DNA from: Takakia lepidozioides
Taxonomy: Eukaryota; Streptophyta; Takakiopsida; Takakiales; Takakiaceae
Length of the DNA: 60,000 nucleotides
Reading direction: 5' to 3'
Assembly: GCA_030704615.1 (NCBI GenBank)
Contig: CM060732.1
Span: 37,617,053-37,677,052 of the forward strand
In this document: positions 39,269-52,000 of the stretch, one piece after another
Layout: each line of letters starts with the position of its first letter
Position numbering within the stretch: the stretch's first letter is position 1
Made by a program: the position numbers and the translations under genes
Notes under the pieces: generated by a model
Seen by the model: only the letters and a program-made list of their open reading frames with translations
Told to the model about the DNA's origin: nothing
Database searches by the model: none

Positions 39269-41007
39269 CTGATCCCATTATTCTGTTGAGAATTTTTCGC
39301 ACAGAACAGAACAGGAAATTGGGGTGACTAATTAGGCTTTTCCCTAGGTGCTAACCTACTTAGAAGCCCCAGCCGATGGAAGAGAAACAGGGAAGAGCTA
39401 AGGGAGGAGTCACCTTACTGCTGAACCATGGTTACAAGCAAAATCCTCACCCAGGCTCTTTAAGCACTTTGAAGTGCTGCTTAGAATGCCAACACATAAG
39501 AGAGTCCACACCATGATAGACCTTACTAGCTCTAGTCTAATTCTATAAATACTTTTGGAAATCAAAGACTTCTATATAGTGCCCTTATTTGATTACTTGG
39601 CTCTACCTTTTGGGAATGGCTGGTTACTGTTATGAGACCACCACCCCCTCCCTCCCTCTGGAGCATGGCCTGAAATAAGTGCTTGTTGCTTACTAAGTTG
39701 TACACTACTGCTGGCTGAAAGGACCTCCCTTAACTCTCCTCTCTTTGCTAGTATGACCTGCTGCAGGGATGACAGCGATAACAAGTGTGACATGGTTTAA
39801 GACTGGGGTTCCACAGGGATTTTTGTTGGTTGGCTGTGATGGATTCCACTTCACCTTCTTTTGTTGCAGGAAATGCTACTACGGGCAAGAGACTACAGTG
39901 CTTGTACCTACTTGAAAGTACACTGGAGAACTTCCTACTTCTATTGTTGTTTCTTTGGATATGAAAGTGAGGAGGCATATCTGTTTGTGAGAAGGGCCTA
40001 CCTAGTGTGCATCTGTTTACCAATAAGAACACCTTAAAAACTGGTTTTCCAATAAGCATATATAATGGGAGGTATGGAGGCAGATGTGGGTAGAGGTAGT
40101 TTGATGTGGTGCCTAGTAGGCTGTCTGATGTCGTTAAAAAGAGGTAAACGCAACACATTGTGTTCAGCGTTTTTCCTTGTCTAGCCTTGACATACTATGT
40201 AAAACTCTCTCTCTCTCTCTGGTTTCGTCTGGTCCGAACAGCAGATGTGCCAATCAACCTGTACCACCTATGGAGGTATTTTCCCAGTTATCTTGAAGTA
40301 GTTCGTGGTTTGTTCTAACCTGTTCGATGGGTCCTTGAATCCTCTGTGGAAAGTTTCGTTCTTTCTTGTTTGTATCAAGACTAACACAGCTTCAAACTTG
40401 ATTAAGATTTTTTTCCCCTAACGACATGCTAATCACCGCAATTAACACATCGACGCTTGCAAGAATAGAGGGCGAGAGACAGAGCAGGCGAGAGGAGAGC
40501 CTTGAAGCAAGAGCATTACAGTACCCAAGGCGAGTAAGACATTAGAAATCAGCAGCACAAAGGATACAACAACAAACAAAAGCAACTAAAGATCAAGAAA
40601 GGAAGCGAGACAAGAGCAAGCTACGAACCATAAGTCGCACCAGTTGGGTAATAGAACTTTCCCGTCCCCGATTGTGGCACTGCATTCCAGCCATCCCAAC
40701 ATCAATCCCTGGCATGTGTAGAAACACCCGAGGGATCACCTTCCTGCCAGCAATTCTATGACTATGAATATTGCGTCTAGGCCACCGGCACTCATTTCCC
40801 GACCATACTGCACTTCTTCCCCTCATCTTTCGCTTTTGATCGAAGCACTTGCGTCGAGGGAAGGACAAGGCATGCCAGTGTGGGAGGGCAATTGAAGACA
40901 TGGAAATTTTCTGTGAGATTGTGACTCCTAGTTGGTATCCATTCAAGTTATAGACTCCGACTCATCAAGCAATCGAAACTCTCTGCGAATTCCGGAAAAA
41001 GAGAGAC
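39269..41007. other. Candidate long first intron of the MORN2-like gene
   Basis: No known coding exon could be placed here. (CT)n occurs at 40205-40220. If 41008-41083 is exon 1, a small exon of 3n+2 bases should be found in this interval. Confidence 0.3.
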
Positions 41008-41083
41008 CTGACGGTGGAGGGGGTTCGGCTGGCTCAGCCGCCTTGATGCTGGGCTTTTTGGCCGCATCCTTCTTGGGCGCCAT
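41008..41083 (-). CDS. Possible first exon of the MORN2-like gene
   Basis: On the minus strand an ATG at 41083 opens MAPKKDAAKKPSIKAAEPAE followed by a Pro-rich stretch, ending at a CAG|GTCTCT donor. Lys/Ala/Pro composition matches the next MORN2 exon. The phase mismatch described for that gene keeps this uncertain. Confidence 0.4.
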
Positions 41084-41691
41084 GCTGCTCTCCTGTCACA
41101 TGTCACGGACACCTCTAACCACCGCTCCTTTGTTGAACAGAAACCCAACGGTCTGGAGGCTGCTCTTGCCAGCTTTTGTTGGAGGGCCCAAGAGTCCAAG
41201 GCGATTCAGTTTAAGTAGTGGCTGCAAAGCTGAGAATGGGAGGCCACCATGGTGGGTGAAGGAGACATCTCTTCCAATCAAACTTGGTAACACTAAGTAT
41301 CTCAGAATTCAAAGCTTCGAGTTGACATGTAGCTGTTTCATTGCTGATCCTGACCTTCTCAAAATTTGCATCACAGGAAGTTTGGTTTATATCTTACCTT
41401 AGTTGATTACTGAGACTCATCTAGTCTTGCCTGCCCTTTACTTTATTGAGGCTCTTGCAATTGTGACTGCTCATGACGATACTGAAACATTGGCAACATT
41501 GGCAAAGAGTGTCACACATCTCGTGGCAAGTTTGATCTGGAATACTTCACACTTCACACCATGTCAATAAGAGAACCATTGTTGAACCTAGTCAACATAT
41601 TACTGCAGATAGGTGTGAAGTACTCTATCAGGGTGTTGGGTGCTCTGTCGATATAACTGTGTCAAAGTGCAGTCAATTACAATTCACAATC
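41084..41691. other. Intergenic, no recognised gene
   Basis: If the candidate first exon is right, this is the upstream region of the MORN2-like gene. No element is recognised. Confidence 0.3.
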
Positions 41692-43030
41692 TAGTGTTGT
41701 GCGGGTAAATAGATTTTTGCTTATCCTCAGGGTAAGGGTAAATAGAAATCAGAGGATTATTTATCCTCCGGGTAAGGGTAAATTATTTATATGTCCCTTT
41801 ATTTATCCTCCGGGTAAGGGTAAATTATTTATATGTCCCTTTATTTATCCTCCGGGTAAGGGTAAATTATTTATATGTCCATTTATTTATCCTACGGGTA
41901 AAGGATAAAGGCCAATATTTTTGACCGGGTAAAGATAAATACCGGATAAGGATAAATGATTTACACTTTATATACCCACAGGGTAAATAAAGGATATATA
42001 GAAGGATATATAAACTTTTGGTTTGTTATGCTCAAACTCAAAAATTATAACTAATTAAATTAAGGCAATCAATTTTTGTTTTATTTTTTGGTTTGGTATG
42101 AGGCTGATTGTATGAAGTTCTCCATGATTCTCCAAGCAAGATAGATTCATTGGCCAAGAAGTGAAAAGAGGGGGACAACTGAATCATGGGCATTTTTAAT
42201 TTTTATTTATTTTTCCCAAGGGCATAAAGCCATTTGGTTTATTGTAGGGAAAAAATTAAACCCTGTGATACATGAAGGTAAAGACACATCCATTGGATGA
42301 GGGACAAGCCCAGTCCGATTACTAGAGAGACAACTATATGGAATAGCGAGAGCCTAGAATTAACTAGAATAACCCGTGATCGCCGGGAAATGGCAAATGG
42401 GCGACCGTTACGGTCGAAGCCCATACCCTTCAATGATGATAAATTATGAATGCTGGAAATCGTATGCATACATAGCGAAATGACCCTTGTATGTAACCAT
42501 CAGCCTACCCCCATTCCCCTACTTACGAGAAGCCAAAACAGTCGGAGAGAGAGGCGGAGCAGGGCGGTTGAATTACTTGTTGAATCTGAGCTTGATGGAG
42601 CTCTTTCCTGGCTATGGTTACGATCAAATTCAGTCATGGAACTTGAAGTGCGCTCCTGCCCTCCCAACATCTTTATAACTACCTGCACAAGTTCCGTTTT
42701 CGATTCCAAATGCTAATTTAAAAATAAAATAAAAAATGCTAATCACACCATAGGCCACTCCAGCTCCCAAGAAAGGCTATAGTTTGTCATTTACCCTTTT
42801 GCTATTTACCCTCCTAAAACATATACTTACCCGTGGGTAAAGGGTATAAGGATATTATTTATCCTTCAGACGGGTAAGGGTAAGGGTATCTCAGATTATT
42901 TAACCGCCTGTAAGGGTAAGGGTAAAGGAAATGGGCCAACCCGGGTAAATCATTTACCCTTACCCTGATTTACCCTCCGGGTAAATCCGGGTAAATAAAA
43001 TCCAGGTAAATGATTAACAGCGCAACACTG
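41692..43030. mobile_element. hAT-like non-autonomous transposon, copy 2 (both ends present)
   Basis: Left end TAGTGTTGTGC and right end (read inward) CAGTGTTGCGC form imperfect terminal inverted repeats of the CAGTGTTG kind often seen in hAT elements. Both subterminal zones are crowded with GGGTAAGGGTAAAT words, inverted at the right (43010-42780), as expected of transposase-binding repeats. Within the left zone a 42-bp unit is repeated three times from about 41760. No transposase is encoded. The 8 bases outside the ends (TCACAATC, GTCTGTAC) do not match, so a target-site duplication is not visible. The middle (42040-42780) is unrelated to copy 1. Confidence 0.6.
41758..41900 (+). repeat. 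42-bp tandem repeat, about 3 units
   Basis: The unit TTATTTATCCTCCGGGTAAG followed by GGTAAATTATTTATATGTCC repeats three times with very few differences. An open frame crossing it gives a repeated 14-residue word, which I take as a by-product of 42 being divisible by 3. Confidence 0.9.
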
Positions 43031-43527
43031 GTCTGTACACGTCTTCAAATTTTGCAAAATGGTGCCCACCAGATAGCCCACCTCCCAGTCCCCCAGCTCT
43101 CCCAAGGCCCTACCCAATTGGAGACCTTCCTCTCTTTTAGCTGGTATATCCTCAATACTTTGACCTCTTGATAGAGATTTAAGTAAGACAACTTGGAATA
43201 ATTTAGGGCCTCCATTTGGCAGCCAGCTCCACTTCATTGCTTCCAAACCAGGACACTTTGGATGCATAATCCCCAAAAGGGGACTCACTTTCATTCACAC
43301 CCGCTGACCTTACATTTGATTGGGTGACTTAATCCTTTTGTAATGCAGGTGCCCATTAGTGCCATGGATATACATCACATAGAAAGTCAGTTCAAATTTT
43401 AGTCCCTCCACACTTCGAACCTTACACAGATATGACACACTATCCTCTTATCTTGAGAGAGTAATGCAGCCACAGGCTGAGACACTACATGCCAGATCCC
43501 GCTGCCCATACATACACTATGCACAAC

Positions 43528-46500
43528 TTAGGTTGTAGTTTTCCGGCGGCCGACCCTGGCCACAAACCCAGCCTTAATGGGCGCCACTGATCGCGAGCAT
43601 CCACACTGCAGCCACGACATCATTCATCATGATCTTGTATGACACAGAATCACCAATTGCTCAAGATTGCCTACTGATGCTTCTTGACATCATGCTGTAC
43701 TCGGCTTTACCCGTGGCACAGGAGTACCCACACATTAGGTGATCAGTTGACCAATGACCTACTGGGTAGGCTATGATGGGTGACATCCAACATACACCTG
43801 TATACTTTGAACCCATGACCGTTTGTAACACGGTCTAGTGCCCTAACCACTGGGCAATCTGTTGGATGTTAGGTACTATTGTATAGACCCCCTGCAGCTT
43901 GTAACACAGTTCACAAGTAACAATCTACAGAAAAACATTACTTTCAAACATACACAATATGATAAGGGTGATGTGATTGCATACCTGCTCACAGCGAAGG
44001 AAAAACAGACGATTTTCCTTGGACAAAATTGTGTCTGGACTCTTGCAACCATTGCACATAACATACTCATCTGCACAAATATCCATGACAAATCAGCACA
44101 CGGTATGTGGTCCACTATTGTGCATGAAAAGAAAATGATGATGTGAATGAACTTTTTCTCTCGCTACCAGCAATATTGAAAGATATGAGAGACACAACAA
44201 CCAACCTCAACTTCCCAGTTCCTATGAAGATTGAAGGATCCTCCAACAGTAGGAAAATTGTAGACCTGCTGGATAAATTCACTGGCTTTCATGAGTTTGA
44301 CACCTCAAAGACAGGTCAAGAATAACAATGAGGCACTTACTGACATATCGCCGCAGAATACCCTCGAAGACCTTAGGTGCAAACCGTCCTTTTACGACAA
44401 GCCGTTGCTGCCCATCCAGGGAGCCACTGGTCCCCAGCTCTGCCAGCAAGAAGGCCATGACATGCTCTGGTTGCCGATGCATTCTGTGAATACCAGAAAC
44501 TCCCCCAAATAATGTCAAAAGACATGCCAGAAAATTACACTGCAGTCACCTAAAATAGCTTCCGGTGATAAACAGAGACCCATCTGACTGTCAGAAAATA
44601 AGTTTGATCACAGCTCCATTAGGCAGTAGCACCCAGAAAACATCCTAAATAATGAAGAGTGCAACACCCTTCAATATGCCCAAGGATGCAGCTGTCTTCC
44701 ATGCTAGCTCTGCTACCATTCTGTGAATACAACGTTCCAATAAAATCTTGGAAAATGGGAGACCACAGAGATGCTGAACTTTACAGGAACCAGAAATTGT
44801 CTCCAGATATCAAAGTATCCAAAAAAAAAAAGCCTAACTGAAAGTAACAAGTAGCATTATACAGGGCTTAACAAGAGCTCTATATGTCAGAACATCATTA
44901 TGATACAAGTGTGCTGGAAACAACCACTATCCCAAAGCAATTGGAGATCTAGAGAGGAAAGACCCATAGTACGTTTTACAGAGGTCCATGAAGTTCACAA
45001 AGACTGTTTTCTTGGTCCCCTCCCGAAGCACCTGGGGAGGCCTCATGATGGTGCGACGCTTCTCTCCTGCTAGCTCTGGATTGTTCTCTCGCAATATATT
45101 GAACACACGTCCCAACAGCTGACCACACACCCTCTTACTAGATCAGTCTCCACACACCCAGACCACTCCCTTCCCATATGATCTGGTAAAGAGCTTCCTT
45201 AACAGACTCTGAAAGGCTACCTCCACTTCATTTTCTATATGTACTCCCACTACCATTCTGCTATCCTGTCTCTAAGTCTGCACCAGGCAAGATTAAGAAG
45301 ACCATACCCCCTACAGCCAACCACCAGGGAGCTCTCTTTCAAAACCAGCATACACTGAAAATTGAGGGTATACGAACCTCGTCATACTTGTAGTCACGAT
45401 CAGAGCCTTCCCAAGGAAGCCTTGCTTCCAAGACAATCGCTTCTGCCTCCTCATCTTCTCCAAACTCTTGTTCTTCTTCGACACCTGTAGAGGGTTACAT
45501 CAGTATCAAATAAGAATTTCTATTATAAACTAAGGAGGTCAGATTGGTGAACACATTTATGGAGCAAGATCTATGGCATCAGCTGACAAATACTCTCCAT
45601 GCACATCCATGAACCTCAGGTGAATCATCGATTGGTCAACCCATCCTCTGCTAGCAATCAGATCCCAATCTTCTCCAAACTAAGTCTTATCTACTGAGAA
45701 AAGGAAAAAAGAAACTTCTGATTGCCCCGACATGTAGCAGTACTTGATCATGAATAAACAACCTAAGAGTGTGGCATCAGTTGACAAAATTATCACTCAT
45801 GCATGCAGCTCAGGTGAATCATCGATTGGTCAACCCATCCTCTGCCAGCAGTCAAATCCCACTAAAAGCTCTCTCTGACAAGTAGAACCCAAACTAAATC
45901 CCACCTACTGAAGACGGAGAAAAGGAAACTTCGAATAGATCTGCCAAAATTAAAAAAACGTCACTGTATTACATCAGGCATGAACAACCTAAGAGTGGTG
46001 GCATCAGTTGACAAGATTATCACTCATGTATGCACATGGCATGCAATTCAGGTGAATCATCGATTAGTCTGAACATCCTTTGCCACGTAATGCTGTGATG
46101 CTACGGTTCATAGAATACGATTGATTCGCAAACTAAGAGCCAGTATTGCTACTCCAATGGACTTCCACCATGCACCCTTAATTAACAGAGATGAGAATCA
46201 TTGCAGCCCTTGATGACTTTTAGGCATGTCATACTTGACAGACAAAATAAACATAATTTATTTATGCCCAAATGTCACTCGTCCAGCAAACTTTGCTCAG
46301 GAAGTAAAGCTATCAGTGATAAATTCCTTCCCTGGAAGGAGTACATGGTTGTAATGAGCACATGCACAGCTCGAAGACAACATGTGTCATAAAGTAGCTT
46401 GCTGAATAAGAGTATTAGTAAGACCATCACGCTCTACAATACATATGGTACTAAGTTGCCAAGTTAAACAGAAGAACCTTCAAAGCTGACCTTTGCATCA

Positions 46501-47885
46501 AGCCTACATAACTCCTACTGAAAGGTGGGGTACCTCAGCTTGCAACAAGGGCAGTTCAGATAAAACCCTCTCTGGCAACTCTTGCTGGTGACCATGGACA
46601 TAATACCCAATACCTAAAGCTTGCTTGGTGTTTTGAGCCTCACATAACCTTTGGTAAAACTAAGTTGCTATTATCCATCTTCAACTAATATCTAAACCCC
46701 ACGCACTTTTTGAAGACCAATGAGAGCTCTCACCATTTGTGGCTGCAATTGATTCCCCGTTCTCTTCTTCAAACTCTCCTTCAACCTGTCAAACGACGAG
46801 GCAAGAAGCATTGTGTCACCATAGTCTGCAGTGCAAAGACAACATATTTTCAGATGTCCATTGAGGAGGAATTGGTCTGAACACCTTGCCCCGTATTAAA
46901 AAACCTAATGGAAAACACGTACAGGTTTCTTTTTCTTCTTTTTCTTCAAGCCAGCAAAGGCCGAATCCACACCATCTGTAACTGCAACCCACCAACATAG
47001 AGTCACATAAAAGCTTCCACTGAAGGGAGTCCTTGGCATCTCCTATACTCCAAGCCAGGCTCCTGAAGGTGAGAGTGTATCAGACGAATGGCTTCATTTG
47101 ACACGTAAATATACAATTCCACCTGCAAAAACACCCCTGATTCGTTCTGCTCCATGCATACAACAGTACATATCTAGAATCTACAGCCTCAACAAGAAGT
47201 GGAGCTAGCTACCTTCAAATCCAAGCATATGAATGAAAAACGAGCCTCAAGATGATTGCTTGAATCTCAAACCTCATGTATTTTAAGGCAAAATCAGATG
47301 ACACAGGGAACCAGGAGAATGATTTAGCCCTCCTTACCGGATATAATTTCCACTTTCTCTGTCACCTTTTCCAAAGCTTCAATATCCTCATCCTCTCGAA
47401 CTTTTTTCTTCTTTTTCTTCTTGGTAGGATCGAAAGGCCCAATCTGCACACAGCAAACTCCTTCATTTAAGAAAACCAGAATGTAGTCCGTGATAACCTC
47501 CTTTCTCCCCTTGTGCAGTGATTCACCCTAAAGTGAGACTGCCAAGGTGACAGCTCACGAATAAATGCAAACGGTGAAAACATAGTCGCCTTCCTTCATA
47601 GACTTCCCTTCCCAGAGCATCATTGACATACATCGTGCAAATGTCAAATCGGACAGCATCTTGGATGGAAGAGTCAGATAATAGAAGCACTAGAACGACA
47701 CCAATACAAGAGAACAACGACGCAAAACAAAATGCCCCATTAGAACGTTCATCACCTTCCACTAAGTCTAAGATCAGAATGGAAACACTCCACCCCATCC
47801 GCGCAGAAGCACACTGTCTCACCTCCGCAGAAAATTCCTCCTTCAATTCATGGGCAGTTTCATCGTGCTGCTCTTCCTCCGCCAT
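43528..47885 (-). CDS. EIF2S2: Translation initiation factor eIF2 subunit beta (9 exons)
   Basis: Part of the eIF2-GTP-Met-tRNAi complex. Minus-strand exons: 47885-47823, 47443-47338, 46975-46923, 46785-46734, 45484-45378, 45118-44973, 44483-44341, 44070-43985, 43605-43528; all phases agree, about 277 residues, the usual plant length. The N-terminus [18 protein letters not shown] is followed by two polylysine blocks, [12 protein letters not shown] and [11 protein letters not shown], which in this family bind eIF5 and eIF2B-epsilon. Then an acidic stretch, [59 protein letters not shown] and [19 protein letters not shown]. The C-terminal zinc ribbon is CNGC...CEQC, ending [14 protein letters not shown]. 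Divergent neighbour of DSS1 with 390 bp between start codons. Confidence 0.96.
43690..43870 (-). repeat. tRNA-derived SINE-like element (family 2) in the last eIF2-beta intron
   Basis: Minus strand: box A-like TTGCCCAGTGG, then about 45 bases on, box B-like GGGTTCAAAGT, then a body containing TGTTGGATGTCA also seen at 1060-1215. A real tRNA is unlikely because no closing acceptor stem was found and box B is imperfect. Confidence 0.5.
45575..46085. repeat. Three-copy tandem repeat of about 200-227 bp in an eIF2-beta intron
   Basis: Copies begin with GGCATCAG at 45575, 45773 and 46000. Each contains CAGGTGAATCATCGATT, and the first two share GGTCAACCCATCCTCTGC. Copy 3 is shorter and more diverged. 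The array lies wholly inside the intron 45485-46733. Confidence 0.85.
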
Positions 47886-48275
47886 GACTTCTATCCCACT
47901 CTGAAACTTGTGAAGCTAGATCTCAGTAACCCAAATGTCTGTTTTCTCTCCTTCATGCAAATGTACATGCAAGCTTTCCGTTATATCAGGAATATGGCGG
48001 CAGCTACAAAATGTTCACAGGATCTCTCATCTCCCAGTCCACCTCTCCGGATAAAACCGTACAAGGACGAGGGCTTACCTTCAAATCTACCCAGTCCAGA
48101 TAGGGTTTTCAAGTAACACCATCTAGGAACCTATAAGACACCATTGGGAACATCATGTACCATGGGAACGACACTAAAGGGGGGAGGGACTAGGGACAAC
48201 AGAGGAAAGATTCAGCTCCTAAGTTACAGAGACAACAGGAAGATTGCGGTGTGTGCAAAGAGTCAGAGAGAAGAC
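47886..48275. promoter_or_regulatory. Candidate bidirectional promoter, eIF2-beta / DSS1
   Basis: The start codons of the two divergent genes stand 390 bp apart with no other feature between them. Both genes serve basic protein turnover functions and are expected to be broadly expressed. No TATA box is obvious in either direction. Confidence 0.55.
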
Positions 48276-49078
48276 ATGGCGGCTGCTGCCACAGAGACGG
48301 TCCCGAAGGATGCGACGGAAGATCCCAAGCTTGACGTGTTTGAAGACGATGATGAGTTCGAGGAGTTCGAAAACGAAGGTTACAGACCATCTCTTTCCTC
48401 TCTTTGATGGGTTTGGTGGTTGATTTCAAAGTAGTAGCGTTTGTCTCAACAGTTGTGGAAATCATGGTGATATGGTTGGTCGGAAGGTCTCCTTATGGTT
48501 TTCCGGGGTGCTACTCAAGTCCCCTTCGACAAAGGAATGTGTTATCGGTGCAGCTCTTTGCAGCTTTTTCATAGAAGAATCCAAGGTTTTTTGGACGATG
48601 TTACGGGGAAGATTATGTACACAAAGTTCTCTCGCCATGCGGCTTGTCCAGTATGTTGCTTCAAAAGCACTCCTCAATCCCGTGCCACTAGGGTTTTAAG
48701 CTGTGAATGCTATGGCAATTTCATTCTGAGGAAACACCCACTGCGGGCTGTGGAGGATTGCTCCCCTGGGCATTTGTATAACCGAGTCTGCAGGAACTTT
48801 CTCAGGGAACAGTCTATTCATCCCTTTGTTCAAACCTTGACACCTAGGTTTGGGTGTTACTGTCTCTTCAATCCTTTTCAATACCAAAAAAGTTGTTTTG
48901 GAACAGACAGAGCAGGTTACAGTCCTAATTAGAACTGGATTGGGCAGATTGGGACGATAAGGAAGAAGGCAAGGAAGTTGTGCAGCAATGGGAAGACGAA
49001 TGGGATGATGATGATGTTACTGATGACTTCTCCATCCAGCTGCGCAAGGAGTTGGAGTCTGCCACAATGGAAAGTTGA
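48276..49078 (+). CDS. DSS1: DSS1/SEM1, small acidic 26S proteasome lid subunit (2 exons)
   Basis: Exons 48276-48378 and 48933-49078 join in phase to give 82 residues. The sequence reads MAAAATETVPKDATEDPKLD, then VFEDDDEFEEFENE, LDWADWDDKEE, VVQQWEDEWDDDDVTDDF and IQLRKELESA. The two acidic clusters with embedded Trp/Phe, and the closing basic helix, are diagnostic of DSS1 (about 70-90 residues in plants and animals). In this family the protein is part of the proteasome lid, binds BRCA2 and takes part in the TREX-2 mRNA export complex. The intron is 554 bp. The gene is divergent from eIF2-beta. Confidence 0.95.
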
Positions 49079-49079
49079 A

Positions 49080-52000
49080 TGCAAATAGTCAGATCTAGAA
49101 AAAAACTTTTATCCCTGTTAAACCCTCTTTTGAAAAATGAAAAATTCAAGAGAGAAGATGGGTTCAGTAGACAAGCTTGAAACTGCTTACCATGCAGTGC
49201 TAAGTCAGTCTATTTTCGCAGTTGAGAGTTAGCTTCCAAGACGAAATGCGCACGGACATTAAAGGGAGTCTTTGAATTATGAAAAGTCAAGGCTCGCCAA
49301 CAGAAGTGAGTTTCATTCAGGGTGGAGCCTGTTGAAGGTTTTCATGTGACTGCATCATCAAATTTTGAGGGAGGGACCAATCAACTCTCTATGTCCTGGT
49401 GTTCTTGTTAACAATTATTTGCTTTCATCTCCTTTGCGTTAATAATGGGTAAGTTTGCGCACTACTGGAAACTTGACCCAAGTTACTGGTAACAGTCTTT
49501 ATAGGACTACAGTACCTTGCAGAGGACCCCATAACTCTGCAATAAGCTGATTGACCGGCATGTTTGGACCAAATTTGTCTATAGCAGTCTCTGCGAGTGG
49601 CATGGTTTTCTGTGAAAGTTTATGATACCCTCATCTTCTATTCATTCCCCTTGGTGATTTTTTCCTTCAGAGTTGTTCTCCTAAATGGATCAGAGAGGTG
49701 CTGGTGGGCTGTGTGGGCTTTTGGGGGTAGCTGGAAAGGGGGGAAATATTTTGTTAATGTAGTAGGTACTGCTCCAAGGTGCAGAGACCCTTTCCTTTTT
49801 CCTGGAGCCCTGATGCTCCTGCTGGCCCAGCTTATGGGCATGGGAAGGTCCCAATGTGGACTGTACACAGATATTACTGCTGAGGGATCCTTTCAGGAGT
49901 AACAAGTTGCATGCCACCTTCAAGGCTGTACAGTTACGGGGCATTGCTTCCACGGACTTAAATTTCCGAGTATACCAACCTACTATGTATCCTTAGGCAA
50001 TGAGGTACAGGCAGCATGCAGGTCAACAAGTCACACATGCTAAGAAAAATAGGTCCCTCCACAACTGGACTATGATGACATCCCTCTAGTAACTTCAATC
50101 CCTATGAGACCTCACATTGACCAGGTAGAGCAACAGCAACGTAAAGCAGTGATCGCAATAGCTGGGACCTTACACCAGGTCGGCATTGCTCAACTAAACA
50201 GAACTTTCCAAAGGGAGCCACAGGCAAACACCCAAACAAGAATCCTGACCGAGGTCGCTGCTTATAGAAGTAGGTACTTACAGTCACTGTGCATTCAACG
50301 CTGCTGACGCCCCTGAGGGGTGTTTTTTTTTTTTTTTTTTTTTTTTTTTTCCCCCCCCATGAACAGGGGATTGTAGCCCTGATAAATTTTATTGAAAGGT
50401 AAGGAAAAATTAACCTTACAAAGAGCCATAAGGGAGATTAATGAGGCACCACTCCTACAAGGGAGGGGAGAGGAGAGAGGGAAACAGAGTAGAGTCACCT
50501 CAAAGATCCAAGCACTAACCTGCAAGCCAGAAGGGAGGCTTCAGGGAATCAATCCAATCCAAAGCTACCAGAGAGCCAGAGTTCAGCTAGTCCATCAGAA
50601 CTATACTAAACCTAACCAATCAAATAACCTGAAACCAGCGAATCCTAAGGCTACCAGAAAAGAGACAAGGAAATAAGAGACAGGGGGATCCAAAGATCCA
50701 TCAACAGCCAACCACGGCACTAATTAGTAGCTGCCCCTTTTCCTTTTTGGTCCATCAGCATATGAAAGGTTCCAGCAACAAAAACATGCTTCTAAAGAAA
50801 AACTACTTGCTAGTGTGGTGTGAAAAAGGGGGGCTACGTAAAACACCCAGACATTACCCTTTACAATGTTGTGTTCATATTCCGCACCTGCTGCCCCGCA
50901 GCGGAAGAGAAAGGAAGTTGGGGCTCATGTCGATTATGGGCGAACTCAGTGATTGCGTACACCAGGGCTTCACCACATTCCAGCAGCAGCATCACCCCCC
51001 GGGAGAATTGCCCATGGGGTTCCATCAATTACTAGCACCAGGTATCACCACTCCATCATGTGGTCACAGGCTCGTGAAGCCCATACTACTCTCACATTTC
51101 TTCTTTCCCTCCCTCTCAATTCTATTAGTTCTCCCTCAGCGCTTGTCATTCAAGACATCCCTAAGGTAGAACCAGCACTCCAACGCAACCACCTGACACA
51201 TTTGGGCAGCTGAGAACATCACCGGAATATGAGCAGAAGGCAGAAAGGAATCGCCCTATACCAAAAGCTCTAAGGGAACAGCCCACAACAACCCTAATGC
51301 ATAACTAGGACGAGAAAGCTGACCCTGATCACTGAAATGCCTAAGTACGCATCAATTACCAGCTCAAACCAGAGTATCCCTACTGCCATGCGGCAGTTTG
51401 GGTTACAACAGCAGGGTTCTTCAATTCCTAAAACCAGAGTACTACTCCAGAATCAAGTCATCTCCCCTTTTAATTCTCCAGCCCTCACATCATCTCATCC
51501 TTTCATCAAAGATCGCAGCCCAAGGCCGCTGCCCACTGGTAGTATTCAAGAATTGCCCAAAGCTGCCAGACTCCATTTCTGACACACAAACAGGATGCAG
51601 CTAACAAGCTCTACATATTAACCGCCAATTACAAAGAGAGCGCCGCAATGCCTTGGTCATAACCGATGTGCACACAGCTCGTGCCTAAACCTTGAATTCG
51701 TGAAGTGTATCTTCACGCACTGCTGCTCTGATCGCACCCGTCCTATAGACATGCAGACAGACTAGCCCGGACGAACGTCGTGCATAACGGATGCACCCAC
51801 TCATCCACGGGATTCATCACCCCGGAAAATCATCCACGCAGAGAACCCATTTTCACCACACTAGCTCTTCCACCTTCTCTCTCTCATTGGGGGGACTGGA
51901 TCATAACAAGTTAGTATCACGTAGAGGGGCATAGTGGGACTTGGTTGGTATGCTTACTATATAATGAGATGGACCAAATTCCTCACTGGTCCGCTCTATT

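Noticed and set aside
40593-40946. 117-codon minus-strand frame as a MORN2 exon
   Set aside because: No similarity to MORN repeats, no usable splice phases, and unlike its Ala/Lys/Pro-rich neighbours.
41699-41908. Open frame with three repeats of a 14-residue word
   Set aside because: Explained by a 42-bp non-coding tandem repeat in the subterminal zone of a transposon.
42840-43010. Interstitial telomere, because of repeated GGGTAA/TTACCC
   Set aside because: The words are not a pure tandem TTTAGGG array. They alternate with other bases and sit symmetrically inside a transposon-like unit.
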